Assembly (NCBI GenBank): GCA_019416455.1
Contig: DXXG01000027.1
Span: forward strand, 124,001-188,000
Origin: Clostridiales bacterium
GTDB lineage: Bacteria > Bacillota > Clostridia > Oscillospirales > Acutalibacteraceae
Reading direction: 5' to 3'
Length of the DNA: 64,000 nt
The notes under the pieces are model-generated. The model ran no database searches, had not been told where the DNA came from, and worked only from the letters and a program-made list of their open reading frames with translations. Numbering within the stretch: the stretch's first letter is position 1; every line of letters begins with the position of its first letter. The translations under genes were made by a program, and so were the position numbers. Shown here piece after piece: positions 1 through 7,931 of the stretch.

Positions 1-425
1 TGTTTTTCACCCCGGAGAACGCCGGGGAGGTGGACTTCTCCCAGTATGACTATGTGGCCGACGCCATCGACACGGTGACCTCCAAGATCGAGCTGATTCG
101 CCTGTGCCGGGAAGCGGGAGTGCCGGTGATCAGCTCCATGGGGGCGGGAAACAAGCTGGATCCCACCGCCTTCCGGGTAGATAAGATCGAAAAGACCAGC
201 GTGTGTCCTTTGGCAAGGGTCATGCGCCGGGAGCTGAAAAAACGGGGGATCACCGGGGTGAAAGCGGTGTACTCCACCGAGGAGTCTTTGACCCCTGCCC
301 AGGCACAGTCCGGAGACGAGAAGGGTACCGCCGGCCGCCCCACTCCGGGGAGCATGGCGTTTGTCCCCAGCGTAGCCGGGCTGATCCTGGCCGGGGAGAT
401 CATCAAGGACCTGTTGGAAGGATAA
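1..425 (+). CDS. tcdA: tRNA threonylcarbamoyladenosine dehydratase (C-terminal part)
   Basis: C-terminal 141 residues of a ThiF/MoeB/HesA-family E1-like enzyme. The best match is TcdA (CsdL), which uses ATP to cyclise N6-threonylcarbamoyladenosine 37 of tRNA to ct6A. Visible segments are ADAIDTVTSKIELI, SSMGAGNKLDPTAF and SVCPLARVMRRELKKRG, followed by a glycine-rich terminal helix (AGLILAGEIIKDLL), the order expected in TcdA. The N-terminal nucleotide-binding part lies outside the window, so the true start is unknown. Only nine bases separate it from folP, which suggests co-transcription with the folate genes. MoeB or ThiF is the alternative, but the K-rich SVCPLARVMR segment favours TcdA. 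Confidence 0.8.
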   Translation, partial: FFTPENAGEVDFSQYDYVADAIDTVTSKIELIRLCREAGVPVISSMGAGNKLDPTAFRVDKIEKTSVCPLARVMRRELKKRGITGVKAVYSTEESLTPAQAQSGDEKGTAGRPTPGSMAFVPSVAGLILAGEIIKDLLEG

Positions 426-434
426 GGAGGCAGC

Positions 435-1253
435 ATGAAGGCACCTGTGGCTGTATTTCAGGCGGGGGAGCATCGGTTTCCCTTGGACCATACCTATATT
501 ATGGGCATCTTGAACGTGACCCCCGACTCCTTCTCTGACGGGGGCAAATACCTGGACCCCAGCGTCGCCGTGGCCCGGGCTGTGGAGATGGCCCGGGAAG
601 GGGCGGACCTTATCGACATCGGGGGACAGTCCACCCGGCCTGGGTATGAGGCTATCTCCCCACAGGAGGAGTGGGAGCGGATCCGGGAGGTGGTCCCCGC
701 CGTGGTGAAGGAGACGGGCCTGCCCGTGTCCGTGGACACCTTTTACCCCTGGGTGGCCCAGCGGGCTTTGGAGGCAGGGGCTTCCATCCTCAATGACGTG
801 TCCGGCTTTGGGGAGGAAATGCTGCAAGTGGCGGCGGGCTCCCAGTGTGGGTGTATCGTCATGGACCCGGGCGGCAGCCAGGGAGAGGTCTGCCACCGGG
901 TAAAGGAGTTCTTCCTGGACCGGCTCCAAGCGGCGGAAGCCCTGGGTATTTCCCGGGAAAGGCTTTGTTTCGACCCGGGAGTGGGCTTCGGCAAGACCAT
1001 GGAGGAGAACCTGGCGCTGATCGCCCGGACAGGAGAGGTAAAGGTGGAAGGCTGCGCCCTGCTGATGGCGGCCTCCCGGAAGCGGGTGACAGGATTCCCC
1101 TGTGGGAATCCCCCCTTTGAGCAGCGGCTCCCGGCCACTTTGGCGGCCCACACGGTCTCCGTGCTGGCAGGGGCGGATATGCTCCGGGTTCACGATGTAA
1201 AGGAAGCTGTCCAGGCCGCCCGTATGGCCGACGCCCTGCGGGACTACCTGTGA
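435..1253 (+). CDS. folP: Dihydropteroate synthase
   Basis: Condenses 6-hydroxymethyl-dihydropterin pyrophosphate with p-aminobenzoate to give dihydropteroate in folate synthesis; it is the sulfonamide target. The 272 residues are the usual length. All TIM-barrel signatures are visible in order: ILNVTPDSFSDGG near residues 25-37, DLIDIGGQSTRPG near 58-70, VDTFYPW with ILNDVSG, CFDPGVGFGKT near 176-186, AASRKRVTG, and the terminal RVHDVKEA. An AAGGAGG site lies eight bases before the ATG. It is followed directly by folB and folK, so the three consecutive pterin steps form one operon. Confidence 0.95.
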   Translation: MKAPVAVFQAGEHRFPLDHTYIMGILNVTPDSFSDGGKYLDPSVAVARAVEMAREGADLIDIGGQSTRPGYEAISPQEEWERIREVVPAVVKETGLPVSVDTFYPWVAQRALEAGASILNDVSGFGEEMLQVAAGSQCGCIVMDPGGSQGEVCHRVKEFFLDRLQAAEALGISRERLCFDPGVGFGKTMEENLALIARTGEVKVEGCALLMAASRKRVTGFPCGNPPFEQRLPATLAAHTVSVLAGADMLRVHDVKEAVQAARMADALRDYL

Positions 1254-1282
1254 CAGAGGGGAAGAAAAGGGAGGAATGGATC

Positions 1283-1651
1283 ATGGATACCATCCATATC
1301 AAAGGATTGCGGCTGTTCGCCTATCATGGGGTGGGAGCCGAGGAAAAGCGGGACGGCCAGACGTTCGTGCTGGACATGACCCTGAAAGCGGACTTGAGCC
1401 GGGCCCGCCGCAGCGACGACCTGGAGGACACGGTGAATTACGCGGCGGTGTGCCAAACGGTGCGGGAAGCCTTCACGGCCCAGAGCTTCGACCTGATCGA
1501 GCGGGCGGCCCAGCAGGCGGTGGACGCGGTGCTGGACGGTTATCCCCAGGTGGAGGAGATCACCCTGGTGCTGAAAAAGCCGGAAGCGCCCATCCCGGAG
1601 GAATTTGACTATGTGGCGGTGGAAGTGACCCAGCGCCGGAAGGAGAGATGA
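1283..1651 (+). CDS. folB: Dihydroneopterin aldolase
   Basis: Cleaves 7,8-dihydroneopterin to 6-hydroxymethyl-dihydropterin and glycolaldehyde. The ATG at 1283 is preferred to upstream in-frame codons because a GGGAGGAA site precedes it and the protein then starts MDTIHIKGLRLFAYHGV, the normal family N-terminus (122 residues). The substrate-binding region includes YHGVGAEEKRDGQ, DDLEDTVNYA (a TVNYA signature) and the SFDLIERAAQ helix. The catalytic Lys is probably in LVLKKPEAPIP near the C-terminus. The end overlaps the folK start by four bases (ATGA), which points to translational coupling. Confidence 0.93.
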   Translation: MDTIHIKGLRLFAYHGVGAEEKRDGQTFVLDMTLKADLSRARRSDDLEDTVNYAAVCQTVREAFTAQSFDLIERAAQQAVDAVLDGYPQVEEITLVLKKPEAPIPEEFDYVAVEVTQRRKER

Positions 1652-2130
1652 CCATGCAGGTGGTATTGGGATTGGGGGGCAACCTGGGGGACCGGGAGGA
1701 CAACCTGGCCCGTGCCCTGGACGCCTTGGAGCGGCTGGAAGGGACCCAGATGCTGAAGCTGTCCAATCTGTACGAGACGGAACCCTTTGACGTGCTCAGT
1801 GAGCAGGATAACTACCTGAACTGCTGTGTGCTTTTGGAGACCAGTTTGAAGCCTCAGCGGCTTTTGGAGCACTGCCAGCAGATCGAACAAAGCCTGGGAC
1901 GGGTTCGGATAGAGTACCACGGAGCCCGCACCATGGATATCGACATTCTGCTGTGCGAGGGTTTCACCTCCGACACGGAGACCCTCACCGTGCCCCATCC
2001 CCACATCCGGGAGCGGGCCTTTGTCATGGTCCCTCTGTCGGACCTGTTTCCCGGTCTCAACGCTTTGGGCTACGATTTCAAGGAAGCCTATGAGGCGGTG
2101 GACAAGTCCGGAGTGGTGCTGTACAAATGA
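1648..2130 (+). CDS. folK: 2-amino-4-hydroxy-6-hydroxymethyldihydropteridine diphosphokinase
   Basis: Transfers pyrophosphate from ATP to 6-hydroxymethyl-dihydropterin, making the FolP substrate. The 160-residue protein shows LGLGGNLGDREDNL at the N-terminus, YETEPFDVLSEQDNYLN, the ATP/Mg-binding GARTMDIDILL (canonical G-P-R-T-x-D-x-D) and VPHPHIRERAFV. The start overlaps the folB stop. A second ATG two codons downstream (1654) is equally possible and would change only two residues. It overlaps the next gene by four bases as well. Confidence 0.95.
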   Translation: MTMQVVLGLGGNLGDREDNLARALDALERLEGTQMLKLSNLYETEPFDVLSEQDNYLNCCVLLETSLKPQRLLEHCQQIEQSLGRVRIEYHGARTMDIDILLCEGFTSDTETLTVPHPHIRERAFVMVPLSDLFPGLNALGYDFKEAYEAVDKSGVVLYK

Positions 2131-2645
2131 GGGAGACGCGGATCTTGGTCATCGGCAGCCCAGGCGGGGGGAAGAGTACCTTTTCCCGGCGGCTGGGAGA
2201 GATCTTGAACCTGCCGGTGATCCATTTGGACCAACTGTTTTGGAACAGCGACCGCACCACCGTTCCCCGGGAGGAATTCGACCGGCGGCTGGGGGAAGCC
2301 CTGGCGGGAGATCGTTGGATCATCGACGGGAACTTCCAGCGGACCATGGAATGGCGGATGGAGGGGTGTCAGGCAGTGTTTTTCCTGGATTACCCTGTGG
2401 AGGTGTGTCTCCAAGGGGTGCGGGCCCGGTTCGGCAAGCCCAGGGCGGATATTCCTTGGGTGGAGACGGAGGAGGACCCGGAGTTTTTACAGATGATCCG
2501 GGAATTCCCTGAAAAAACACGGCCAAAGATCCTGGCTTTGCGGGAGAAATATCCGGAAAAGCAGTGGACGACGTTCTCTTCCCGGGAGGAAGGGGACCAG
2601 TATCTGGAAAAACTAGAACGAGAAAAAAGACTTTCGCCCTTTTGA
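2127..2645 (+). CDS. P-loop NTPase of the FlaR/adenylate-kinase-like topology modulation family
   Basis: A 172-residue soluble P-loop protein. Walker A is GSPGGGKST (residues about 10-18). It is followed by VIHLDQLFWNS and WIIDGNFQRTMEWRM, the arrangement seen in small kinases annotated as topology modulation protein FlaR or AAA-family ATPase. VFFLDYPVEVCLQGV is the Walker B-like strand and KPRADIPWVETEED the lid region. Substrate and physiological role are unknown. It ends the folate operon with a four-base overlap to folK, but this linkage does not prove a folate role. The stop codon lies inside the terminator hairpin. Confidence 0.75.
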   Translation: MRETRILVIGSPGGGKSTFSRRLGEILNLPVIHLDQLFWNSDRTTVPREEFDRRLGEALAGDRWIIDGNFQRTMEWRMEGCQAVFFLDYPVEVCLQGVRARFGKPRADIPWVETEEDPEFLQMIREFPEKTRPKILALREKYPEKQWTTFSSREEGDQYLEKLEREKRLSPF

Positions 2646-2662
2646 CGGCGAAGGTCTTTTTT
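2623..2662 (+). terminator. Intrinsic terminator of the fol operon
   Basis: AAAAAAGACTTTCGCC pairs with GGCGAAGGTCTTTTTT around an eight-base loop; the stem overlaps the last codons of the P-loop gene and ends in a T run. Confidence 0.85.
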
Positions 2663-2800
2663 AGTGGCTGCTAATGGGCGTTTTGACGAATTACAAGAGT
2701 AAAGCGCGGTAAAACCGCCTAAAAATAGAGAAAATATTTACAAACTGGGGAAGTATATTTAGTGAAAAAAGGGAAAAGAAGTTCAAGAGCCGATCCTTCC

Positions 2801-2828
2801 TTGCATTTGTGGAAAAGGGGCGTATAAT
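2801..2828 (+). promoter_or_regulatory. Probable sigma-A promoter of the antiporter gene
   Basis: A perfect TATAAT at 2823-2828 lies 16 bases after TTGCAT at 2801-2806. The implied start is near 2835, about 35 bases before the GTG start codon of the antiporter. Confidence 0.6.
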
Positions 2829-2869
2829 AGCAGACTGGATTAGATTTTTTTAATAGGAGGGATGAGCAG

Positions 2870-4207
2870 GTGGAAGGCGGTTATCATTTTCTGTTGGATT
2901 TTGCCTTGATTTTGCTCTCAACGAAGGTGCTGGGACTGTTGACCCAGCGTTTCCAGCTGCCCCAAGTGGTGGGCGCGCTGCTGGCTGGCTTGATTTTGGG
3001 CCCGGCGGTTTTGGGAATGATTCAGGAAACGGAGTTCATCCGGGATACGGCGGAGATCGGCGTCATTGTGATGATGTTCTGCGCCGGTATGGAGACCGAC
3101 GTGAAGGAGCTGAAAAATAGCGGTAAGGCATCCTTCGTCATCGCTCTCATCGGCGTGATCGTGCCCGTGCTGGGCGGCTTTGGGTTGGCCTACTTCTTCA
3201 ACAAGCCCGGCATCATCGATTCCGACGCGGCAGCTTCCACGTTTTTGCAGAACCTGTTCATCGGTGTCATTCTCACCGCTACCTCTGTGAGCATCACCGT
3301 GGAGACCTTGAAGGAACTGGGCAAGCTCAAGACCCGTTCCGGCAACGCCATCCTGGGCGCCGCCATCATTGATGATATCCTGGGCATCATCGCCCTGACC
3401 ATCATCAGCAGCATGGCTGATCCTTCCGTGAATATTTGGATCGTGCTGCTCCAGATCCTGGGATTCTTTGTGTTCACGGCTGTGGCCGGATTCCTGTTCT
3501 ATCAGTTCTACATCCGCTGGGTGGTGCCCAATCAGAAGGGCATGCACCGTCACGTGATCATCGCTTTCGTGTTCTGCCTGCTCATGTCCTATGTGGCGGA
3601 AGTGGCCTTCGGCGTGGCGGATATCACCGGCGCTTTCTTTGCCGGCCTGATCATCTCTCTCACTCAGCGCAGCCAGTATCTGGCCAGTAAGTTCGACGTG
3701 CTTTCCTACGCCTATCTGTCTCCCCTGTTCTTTGCCAGCATCGGCTTGCAGGTGACCCTGCCCGCCATGACCTCCAGCATCATCCTGTTCTCGGTGCTGT
3801 TGATCCTGGTGGCCGTGCTGACCAAGGTGGTGGGCTGCGGCTTGGGCGCTAAGATCTGCCACTACCAGAATTACCAGTGCGCCCGTATCGGCGTGGGCAT
3901 GGTGTCCCGTGGCGAAGTGGCCCTGATCGTGGCCAGCAAGGGTATGGCTCTTGGCCTGATGGGCAACAACTTCCTGGGGCCGGTGATCTTGATGGTTGTG
4001 GCCACTACCATCGTCACTCCCGTGCTGCTGAAGTTCGTATTCCGCTGGGGTCCCGCCAATACTCCCGCCGTGGACAAGGGCTTTTCCGAGAACTACGACG
4101 AGTTGGGTGTGCTGCGTAGCGGCATTGGCGTAAAGAACTTGGCGGACAAAGCGGAATCTTCCTCCAGCCAAGAGGAGATCCCCGTTAAGAGCAGAAAGAA
4201 GAAATAA
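2870..4207 (+). CDS. CPA2-family cation:proton antiporter (Kef/NapA type)
   Basis: A 445-residue polytopic membrane protein with about 12 hydrophobic segments. It resembles the monovalent cation:proton antiporter-2 family, which exchanges Na+ or K+ for H+. Family traits include LLTQRFQLPQVVGALLAG at the N-terminus, ATSVSITVETLKELG in the middle and ADITGAFFAGLIIS. The basic, serine-rich C-terminal tail has no recognisable TrkA-N/RCK domain, so it is a stand-alone transporter. The GTG at 2870 is chosen because AGGAGGG lies eight bases upstream; the nearer ATG at 2862 opens only a 15-codon frame. It is transcribed alone. Ion preference cannot be read from the sequence. Confidence 0.85.
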   Translation: MEGGYHFLLDFALILLSTKVLGLLTQRFQLPQVVGALLAGLILGPAVLGMIQETEFIRDTAEIGVIVMMFCAGMETDVKELKNSGKASFVIALIGVIVPVLGGFGLAYFFNKPGIIDSDAAASTFLQNLFIGVILTATSVSITVETLKELGKLKTRSGNAILGAAIIDDILGIIALTIISSMADPSVNIWIVLLQILGFFVFTAVAGFLFYQFYIRWVVPNQKGMHRHVIIAFVFCLLMSYVAEVAFGVADITGAFFAGLIISLTQRSQYLASKFDVLSYAYLSPLFFASIGLQVTLPAMTSSIILFSVLLILVAVLTKVVGCGLGAKICHYQNYQCARIGVGMVSRGEVALIVASKGMALGLMGNNFLGPVILMVVATTIVTPVLLKFVFRWGPANTPAVDKGFSENYDELGVLRSGIGVKNLADKAESSSSQEEIPVKSRKKK

Positions 4208-4234
4208 AAGGGTTCGCACCCTTTCCCAATCACA

Positions 4235-4275
4235 TAAAAAAGACCCGGAGAGCTTCGCGGCTCCCGGGTCTTTTT
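4235..4275. terminator. Bidirectional intrinsic terminator
   Basis: AAAAAAGACCCGGAGAGC pairs with GCTCCCGGGTCTTTTT around a TTCGCG loop. It sits between the convergent antiporter and dehydrogenase genes, with T runs usable on both strands. Confidence 0.85.
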
Positions 4276-4290
4276 GCGTGGTAGGAAAGC

Positions 4291-5052
4291 TCACACCTCG
4301 GTGAACTCCATGATGATGCTGTGGGGGATGATCTTGGACAGAAAATGGTAGAACTTGTAAAACAAGCCCCTGGTGTAGACCATTTTTCCCCGCTTGGCGG
4401 CCCGCAGGGAGGCCACTGCCACCTCTCGGGCGTCCACTCGGGGCAGCTTGTCGATGAGCCTGGACCGTCCCTCGGGAACGCCGGCCACATGCCAGAAATC
4501 CGTGTCCATGGGGCCGGGGCACACTGCCAGTACCTTGATCCCCCGAGGCCGCAGCTCGTCATGGAGGGCCTTGGAGAGGGCCAGTACATAAGCCTTGGTG
4601 GCGCAGTATACCGACATCCGGGGAGTGGGGGCGAAAGCGGCGATGGACGCCACGTTGATCACCAGGCTGTCGTCCAGCATGTAGGGCAGGCACAGCCGGG
4701 TGATGGCAGTGAGGGCCCGGCAGTTCAGGTCCACCATGCCCACCTGAGCGTCCCGGTTGGAGGAGAAGAAATCGCCGCATTTGCCGTAGCCGGCGTTGTT
4801 TACCAGCACCTTGATCTCCGGGTTGTTTTCTTTGAGGAGCTTTTCGAACACGCCCACGCTCTCTTCCTGGGTCAGGTCCAGGGAGATGGCGGCAATGGTC
4901 TTGTCCGGGTGTTCCTCGGCGATTTCCTTGAGCAGATCCTTCCGGCGGGCTACCAGCCAAAAAGCGTCCACGCTGGGATACTGTGCGATGATTGCGTTGA
5001 TGTATTCCTTACCCAGGCCGCTGGAGGCCCCGGTGATGAGAGCGGTCACCAT
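4291..5052 (-). CDS. Short-chain dehydrogenase/reductase (SDR)
   Basis: A 253-residue classical SDR. The Rossmann cofactor motif TGASSGLGKEY is at residues 7-17, NNAGYG near 87-92, the catalytic Ser in the NVASIAAFAPTPR strand, and Tyr-x3-Lys in VYCATKAYVLALSKA. The following CPGPMDTDF is typical of SDRs acting on lipids or unknown carbonyls. The C-terminus carries a hydrophobic, basic stretch (KFYHFLSKIIPHSIIMEF) that might associate with the membrane. The substrate is unknown. It is a single-gene unit, convergent with the antiporter. Confidence 0.88.
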   Translation of the reverse strand: MVTALITGASSGLGKEYINAIIAQYPSVDAFWLVARRKDLLKEIAEEHPDKTIAAISLDLTQEESVGVFEKLLKENNPEIKVLVNNAGYGKCGDFFSSNRDAQVGMVDLNCRALTAITRLCLPYMLDDSLVINVASIAAFAPTPRMSVYCATKAYVLALSKALHDELRPRGIKVLAVCPGPMDTDFWHVAGVPEGRSRLIDKLPRVDAREVAVASLRAAKRGKMVYTRGLFYKFYHFLSKIIPHSIIMEFTEV

Positions 5053-5186
5053 GAAAAACGTCCCCTTTCCTGTAATACTGAAACTTTCTTTTTATTGTAC
5101 CCTTTTCCACCCGGTCCGTCAATGCGGGAGTTTCGGGGAAGGTTTACAAATTTTTTAGATTTTCGGCTGTCCTGCTGGGCGATAGT

Positions 5187-5196
5187 ATGCTATAAT
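5187..5196 (+). promoter_or_regulatory. Extended -10 promoter element
   Basis: TATAAT at 5191-5196 is preceded by TGC, giving the extended -10 TGCTATAAT. No strong -35 is visible. It lies about 67 bases before the GTG of the exported protein gene. Confidence 0.5.
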
Positions 5197-5262
5197 GACC
5201 TCGTGTGCAGCCCTACCAGGGCAAACTTGTATCATAGAACAAAACAAAGGACGGATGTTATC

Positions 5263-6558
5263 GTGAAGCGAAACAAATGGATGGCGGCGCTGCTGGCGCT
5301 GGTGCTCATGCTGGCTCTGCCACTTTCCGCGGCAGCCGAGACCTTCTCCACCGAAGATTTCACCATTGAGATTCCGGAGGGGATGTATCAGTTCGGCCCC
5401 AACACCTCTGTGGACGATCCCTCCTGGGCCCTGGCCGGGGTGGCGGATCCCACTTCCAAGCTCCAGACTTATCACGACATGAACGGCATCGCCGAGCTGG
5501 TGACCGAGGACGGGAAAACCAGCATCCTCATCATGCAGAACCAAACTGACACCACGGAGTCCATTTTCTCCCTGCGGGACCTGTCCGAGGAGAAAAAGCA
5601 GGAGTTCCTGGATGGGGTGATGCAGTCCAAGTCTGAAGATATCAAAGTGGACAAGTACTACATCGACGTAAATGGTCAGCCCTTCTACCGGCTGCGGGTG
5701 GACGGCTCCTCTGACGGCATGGAATACCATGAGGTCCAGTATGCCACCATCATCAACGGCTATTCTCTGGGATTCGACATCTACGGCGGCGACGAGACCG
5801 TGACCCAGGAGCAGGAGGATATGCTGCTGGAGATCGTGGAGTCCATCACCTTCTCGGAGATCCTGGAAAAGCCCGAGACCACTGCTACTGCTCAGGATTA
5901 CATCGTGGTTGTGTCGGTGCTGTTGCTGCTGGTGCTGGTGATCTTGGTGCCGGTGGTGTATGTGCCCATCCGGAACAAGAAGGAGAAGAAGCTGAAAGCC
6001 AAGCTGGCCGAACAGCTTACCCAGTACCACAAGGAGCACGGAGGCGCTGAGAATGACTTGGGTGAACTGCGGTTCGCCAATTCCACCGAATGTACCAAGG
6101 AAGCCATCCATACCTTCAGCCTGTACCAGTCCTACATTAAGAACCTGGGCTCGCTGCTGATCGGCGGAGCGTTGTGCGCCGCTGCCTTTGTCGTGGCATT
6201 TGCCCTGGACGCCGAATGGTGGGGCAAGCTGCTGGTGGTGGGCGTCGTGGTCTACTACGGCTACAAGGTGTTCAATATGCCCCACGCATTGGAGAAGATC
6301 CAGCGCAAGGTCTATGACCGGGGTGTGTCCTCCACGGCTCATTACGCTTTCTATGAGGAAGGTTTCCGGGTGTCCGGTATCCAGTCCGCCAGCGTGTTCC
6401 CCTATTTCCAGATCGTAGACCTGCGCCGTCACGGCCACTATCTCTATCTGTACTACGGTCCGGAAAACGCCTACATGGTGGACAAGTTCACCTTCTCCCT
6501 GGGCGAGTATGAGGACTTTGTGAAGTTCATCTGCGAAAAGACCGGTAAGAAACTGTAA
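5263..6558 (+). CDS. Unknown exported/membrane protein with signal peptide and two further TM segments
   Basis: Not assigned to a known family. The 431-residue product starts MKRNKWMAALLALVLMLALP, a Sec signal peptide with a likely cut after AAAE. An extracellular alpha/beta-looking domain of about 180 residues follows (rich in DGTST-like and FDIYGGDE segments), then a TM helix near 206-228 (IVVVSVLLLLVLVILVPVVY), a charged cytoplasmic stretch, two more hydrophobic segments near 290-335, and a C-terminal YcxB-like region (DRGVSSTAHYAFYEEG, FPYFQIVDLRRHGHYLYLYY). The GTG at 5263 is preferred over the long upstream open frame because that frame only mirrors the SDR gene. It precedes mtnN by 14 bases and is probably co-transcribed with it. 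Confidence 0.7.
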   Translation: MKRNKWMAALLALVLMLALPLSAAAETFSTEDFTIEIPEGMYQFGPNTSVDDPSWALAGVADPTSKLQTYHDMNGIAELVTEDGKTSILIMQNQTDTTESIFSLRDLSEEKKQEFLDGVMQSKSEDIKVDKYYIDVNGQPFYRLRVDGSSDGMEYHEVQYATIINGYSLGFDIYGGDETVTQEQEDMLLEIVESITFSEILEKPETTATAQDYIVVVSVLLLLVLVILVPVVYVPIRNKKEKKLKAKLAEQLTQYHKEHGGAENDLGELRFANSTECTKEAIHTFSLYQSYIKNLGSLLIGGALCAAAFVVAFALDAEWWGKLLVVGVVVYYGYKVFNMPHALEKIQRKVYDRGVSSTAHYAFYEEGFRVSGIQSASVFPYFQIVDLRRHGHYLYLYYGPENAYMVDKFTFSLGEYEDFVKFICEKTGKKL

Positions 6559-6572
6559 AGGAGGACTGCGCT

Positions 6573-7283
6573 GTGGAACAGCTCATCGGCATCATTGGCG
6601 CCATGAAGGTGGAAGTGGACGCCATCCTCTCCGCCATGGAAGAGAAACACGCCCAGACCCGGGGCGGTATGGAGTTCACCACGGGGACCTTGTCCGGAAC
6701 ACCTGTGGTGGTGTCCCAGTGTTCTCCTGGCAAGGTGAACGCCGCTCTGTGCGCCCAGGCTATGATCGACCAGTACAGCCCCAAGCTGGTGCTGAACATC
6801 GGTGTGGCTGGGGGCATTGGGGAGAACGTGCATATCGGAGACGTGGTGATCGCTACCGCCTGCGTGGAGTACGACTTTGACACCTCCGCCCTGGACGGCT
6901 GTCCTGTGGGTCAGATGTCTTTGCCCGGTTTTGAACAGTCCATGATCCAGCTGCCTTGCGACCAGAATCTTGCCCAGCTGCTGGCCAAAGAGGCCCAGAG
7001 CCTGTATGGCAAGGTTCACCTGGGCGTGGTGGCCACCGGGGACAGGTTCGTGGCAGACCCCAAGCTGGGAGACTGGCTGCAAAAGGAGTTCGGGGCTATG
7101 GCCTGCGAAATGGAAGGCGGGGCTATCGCCCATGCCTGCCTGGTGAACCAGGTGCCTTGCGCCGTGCTGCGGACTATCTCCGACAACGCCCACGACAGCG
7201 AGACCGTGGACTTTGTCACCTTCGCCAACGACTCTGCCCGAAAGGCCCAGGAGTTTTTGAAAACCGTCATCGCTCAGCTGTGA
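6573..7283 (+). CDS. mtnN: 5'-methylthioadenosine/S-adenosylhomocysteine nucleosidase
   Basis: Hydrolyses methylthioadenosine, S-adenosylhomocysteine and 5'-deoxyadenosine to adenine plus the thioribose or ribose product, relieving product inhibition of SAM-dependent enzymes. The 236 residues show GIIGAMKVEVDAILSAM at the N-terminus, LVLNIGVAGGIGENVHIGD, and the purine/ribose-binding ACEMEGGAIAHAC with the catalytic Asp in ISDNAHD. GTG start with AAAGGAGG eight bases upstream. 5'-deoxyadenosine is a by-product of radical-SAM enzymes such as HydE and HydG encoded elsewhere in the window, so the activity fits the cell's biochemistry. Confidence 0.95.
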   Translation: MEQLIGIIGAMKVEVDAILSAMEEKHAQTRGGMEFTTGTLSGTPVVVSQCSPGKVNAALCAQAMIDQYSPKLVLNIGVAGGIGENVHIGDVVIATACVEYDFDTSALDGCPVGQMSLPGFEQSMIQLPCDQNLAQLLAKEAQSLYGKVHLGVVATGDRFVADPKLGDWLQKEFGAMACEMEGGAIAHACLVNQVPCAVLRTISDNAHDSETVDFVTFANDSARKAQEFLKTVIAQL

Positions 7284-7293
7284 GGTGGCTTGT

Positions 7294-7872
7294 ATGAAGA
7301 TCTACGACATTTCCAAGGAAGTGTTTTCCTCTACTGTGTTTCCTGGAGACCCGGTGCCAGGCCATCAGCCTGTGTCAGAACTGGCTAAGGGAGACCTGTG
7401 TAATCTCACTGCCCTGACTCTGGGAAGCCACAGCAGCACCCACATGGACGCCCCCTGCCATTTTGTGGCAGGAGGAAAGACCATCGATCAGGTAGACCTT
7501 GCCAGATGCGTGGGGCCCTGCCAGGTAGTGGAGGCTTCTGGGCTTCTTTCCCGGGAGTGGGCCAAATCCGTGTTGGGTACCGGAGTGAAGCGGCTGCTGG
7601 TAAAAGGGGAGATGCAGCTCTCTCTGGAAGCGGCCCAGGAGCTGGCAGAAAGCCTGCTGCTGTTAGGCATCGAGGGCATGACCGTGGGAGACCCCCAGGA
7701 TCCCGCCCCCATCCATAAAGCGCTGCTCAGCGCTGAGGTGGCAGTGTTGGAAAGCTGTGACTTGAGCCAGGTCCCCACCGGGGAATATTTCCTGGCGGCC
7801 CAGCCCCTGAAATACGGCGGTCTGGACGGCGCCCAAGTGCGGCCCCTGCTACTGGAAGGCGTAAACTGTTGA
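7294..7872 (+). CDS. Cyclase-family metal-dependent hydrolase
   Basis: A member of the cyclase family (PF04199; relatives include bacterial kynurenine formamidase KynB and polyketide cyclases). The 192-residue protein opens MKIYDISKEVFSSTVFPGD and carries the metal-binding LGSHSSTHMDAPCHF (the HxGTHxDxPxH-like signature, here with S in place of the first G) near residues 48-62. The later GIEGMTVGDPQDPAP matches the family's substrate loop. ATG at 7294 is preferred over GTG at 7285 because GAGGTG sits six bases before it. It is coupled to mtnN with ten bases between. The true substrate is unknown. Confidence 0.75.
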   Translation: MKIYDISKEVFSSTVFPGDPVPGHQPVSELAKGDLCNLTALTLGSHSSTHMDAPCHFVAGGKTIDQVDLARCVGPCQVVEASGLLSREWAKSVLGTGVKRLLVKGEMQLSLEAAQELAESLLLLGIEGMTVGDPQDPAPIHKALLSAEVAVLESCDLSQVPTGEYFLAAQPLKYGGLDGAQVRPLLLEGVNC

Positions 7873-7878
7873 ATACAG

Positions 7879-7912
7879 AAAAAGGGAGGGCCCGGTGGGG
7901 ACCTCCCTTTTT
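7879..7912 (+). terminator. Intrinsic terminator or attenuator
   Basis: AAAAAGGGAGG pairs with CCTCCCTTTTT around a 12-base loop. It ends the mtnN unit just before the ribosome-binding site of the GNAT gene, so it may also attenuate read-through into it. Confidence 0.65.
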
Positions 7913-7931
7913 GAAAGGAAAGGATGATTGT

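Noticed and set aside
2918..4522. A 534-codon open frame on the minus strand opposite the antiporter gene
   Set aside because: It is a by-product of GC-rich codon use: His/Gln-rich, no family signature, and fully covered by the antiporter and part of the SDR gene.
4321..5262. Upstream extension of the exported-protein frame over the SDR gene
   Set aside because: The extension mirrors the SDR gene; the signal peptide and ribosome-binding site place the true start at 5263.
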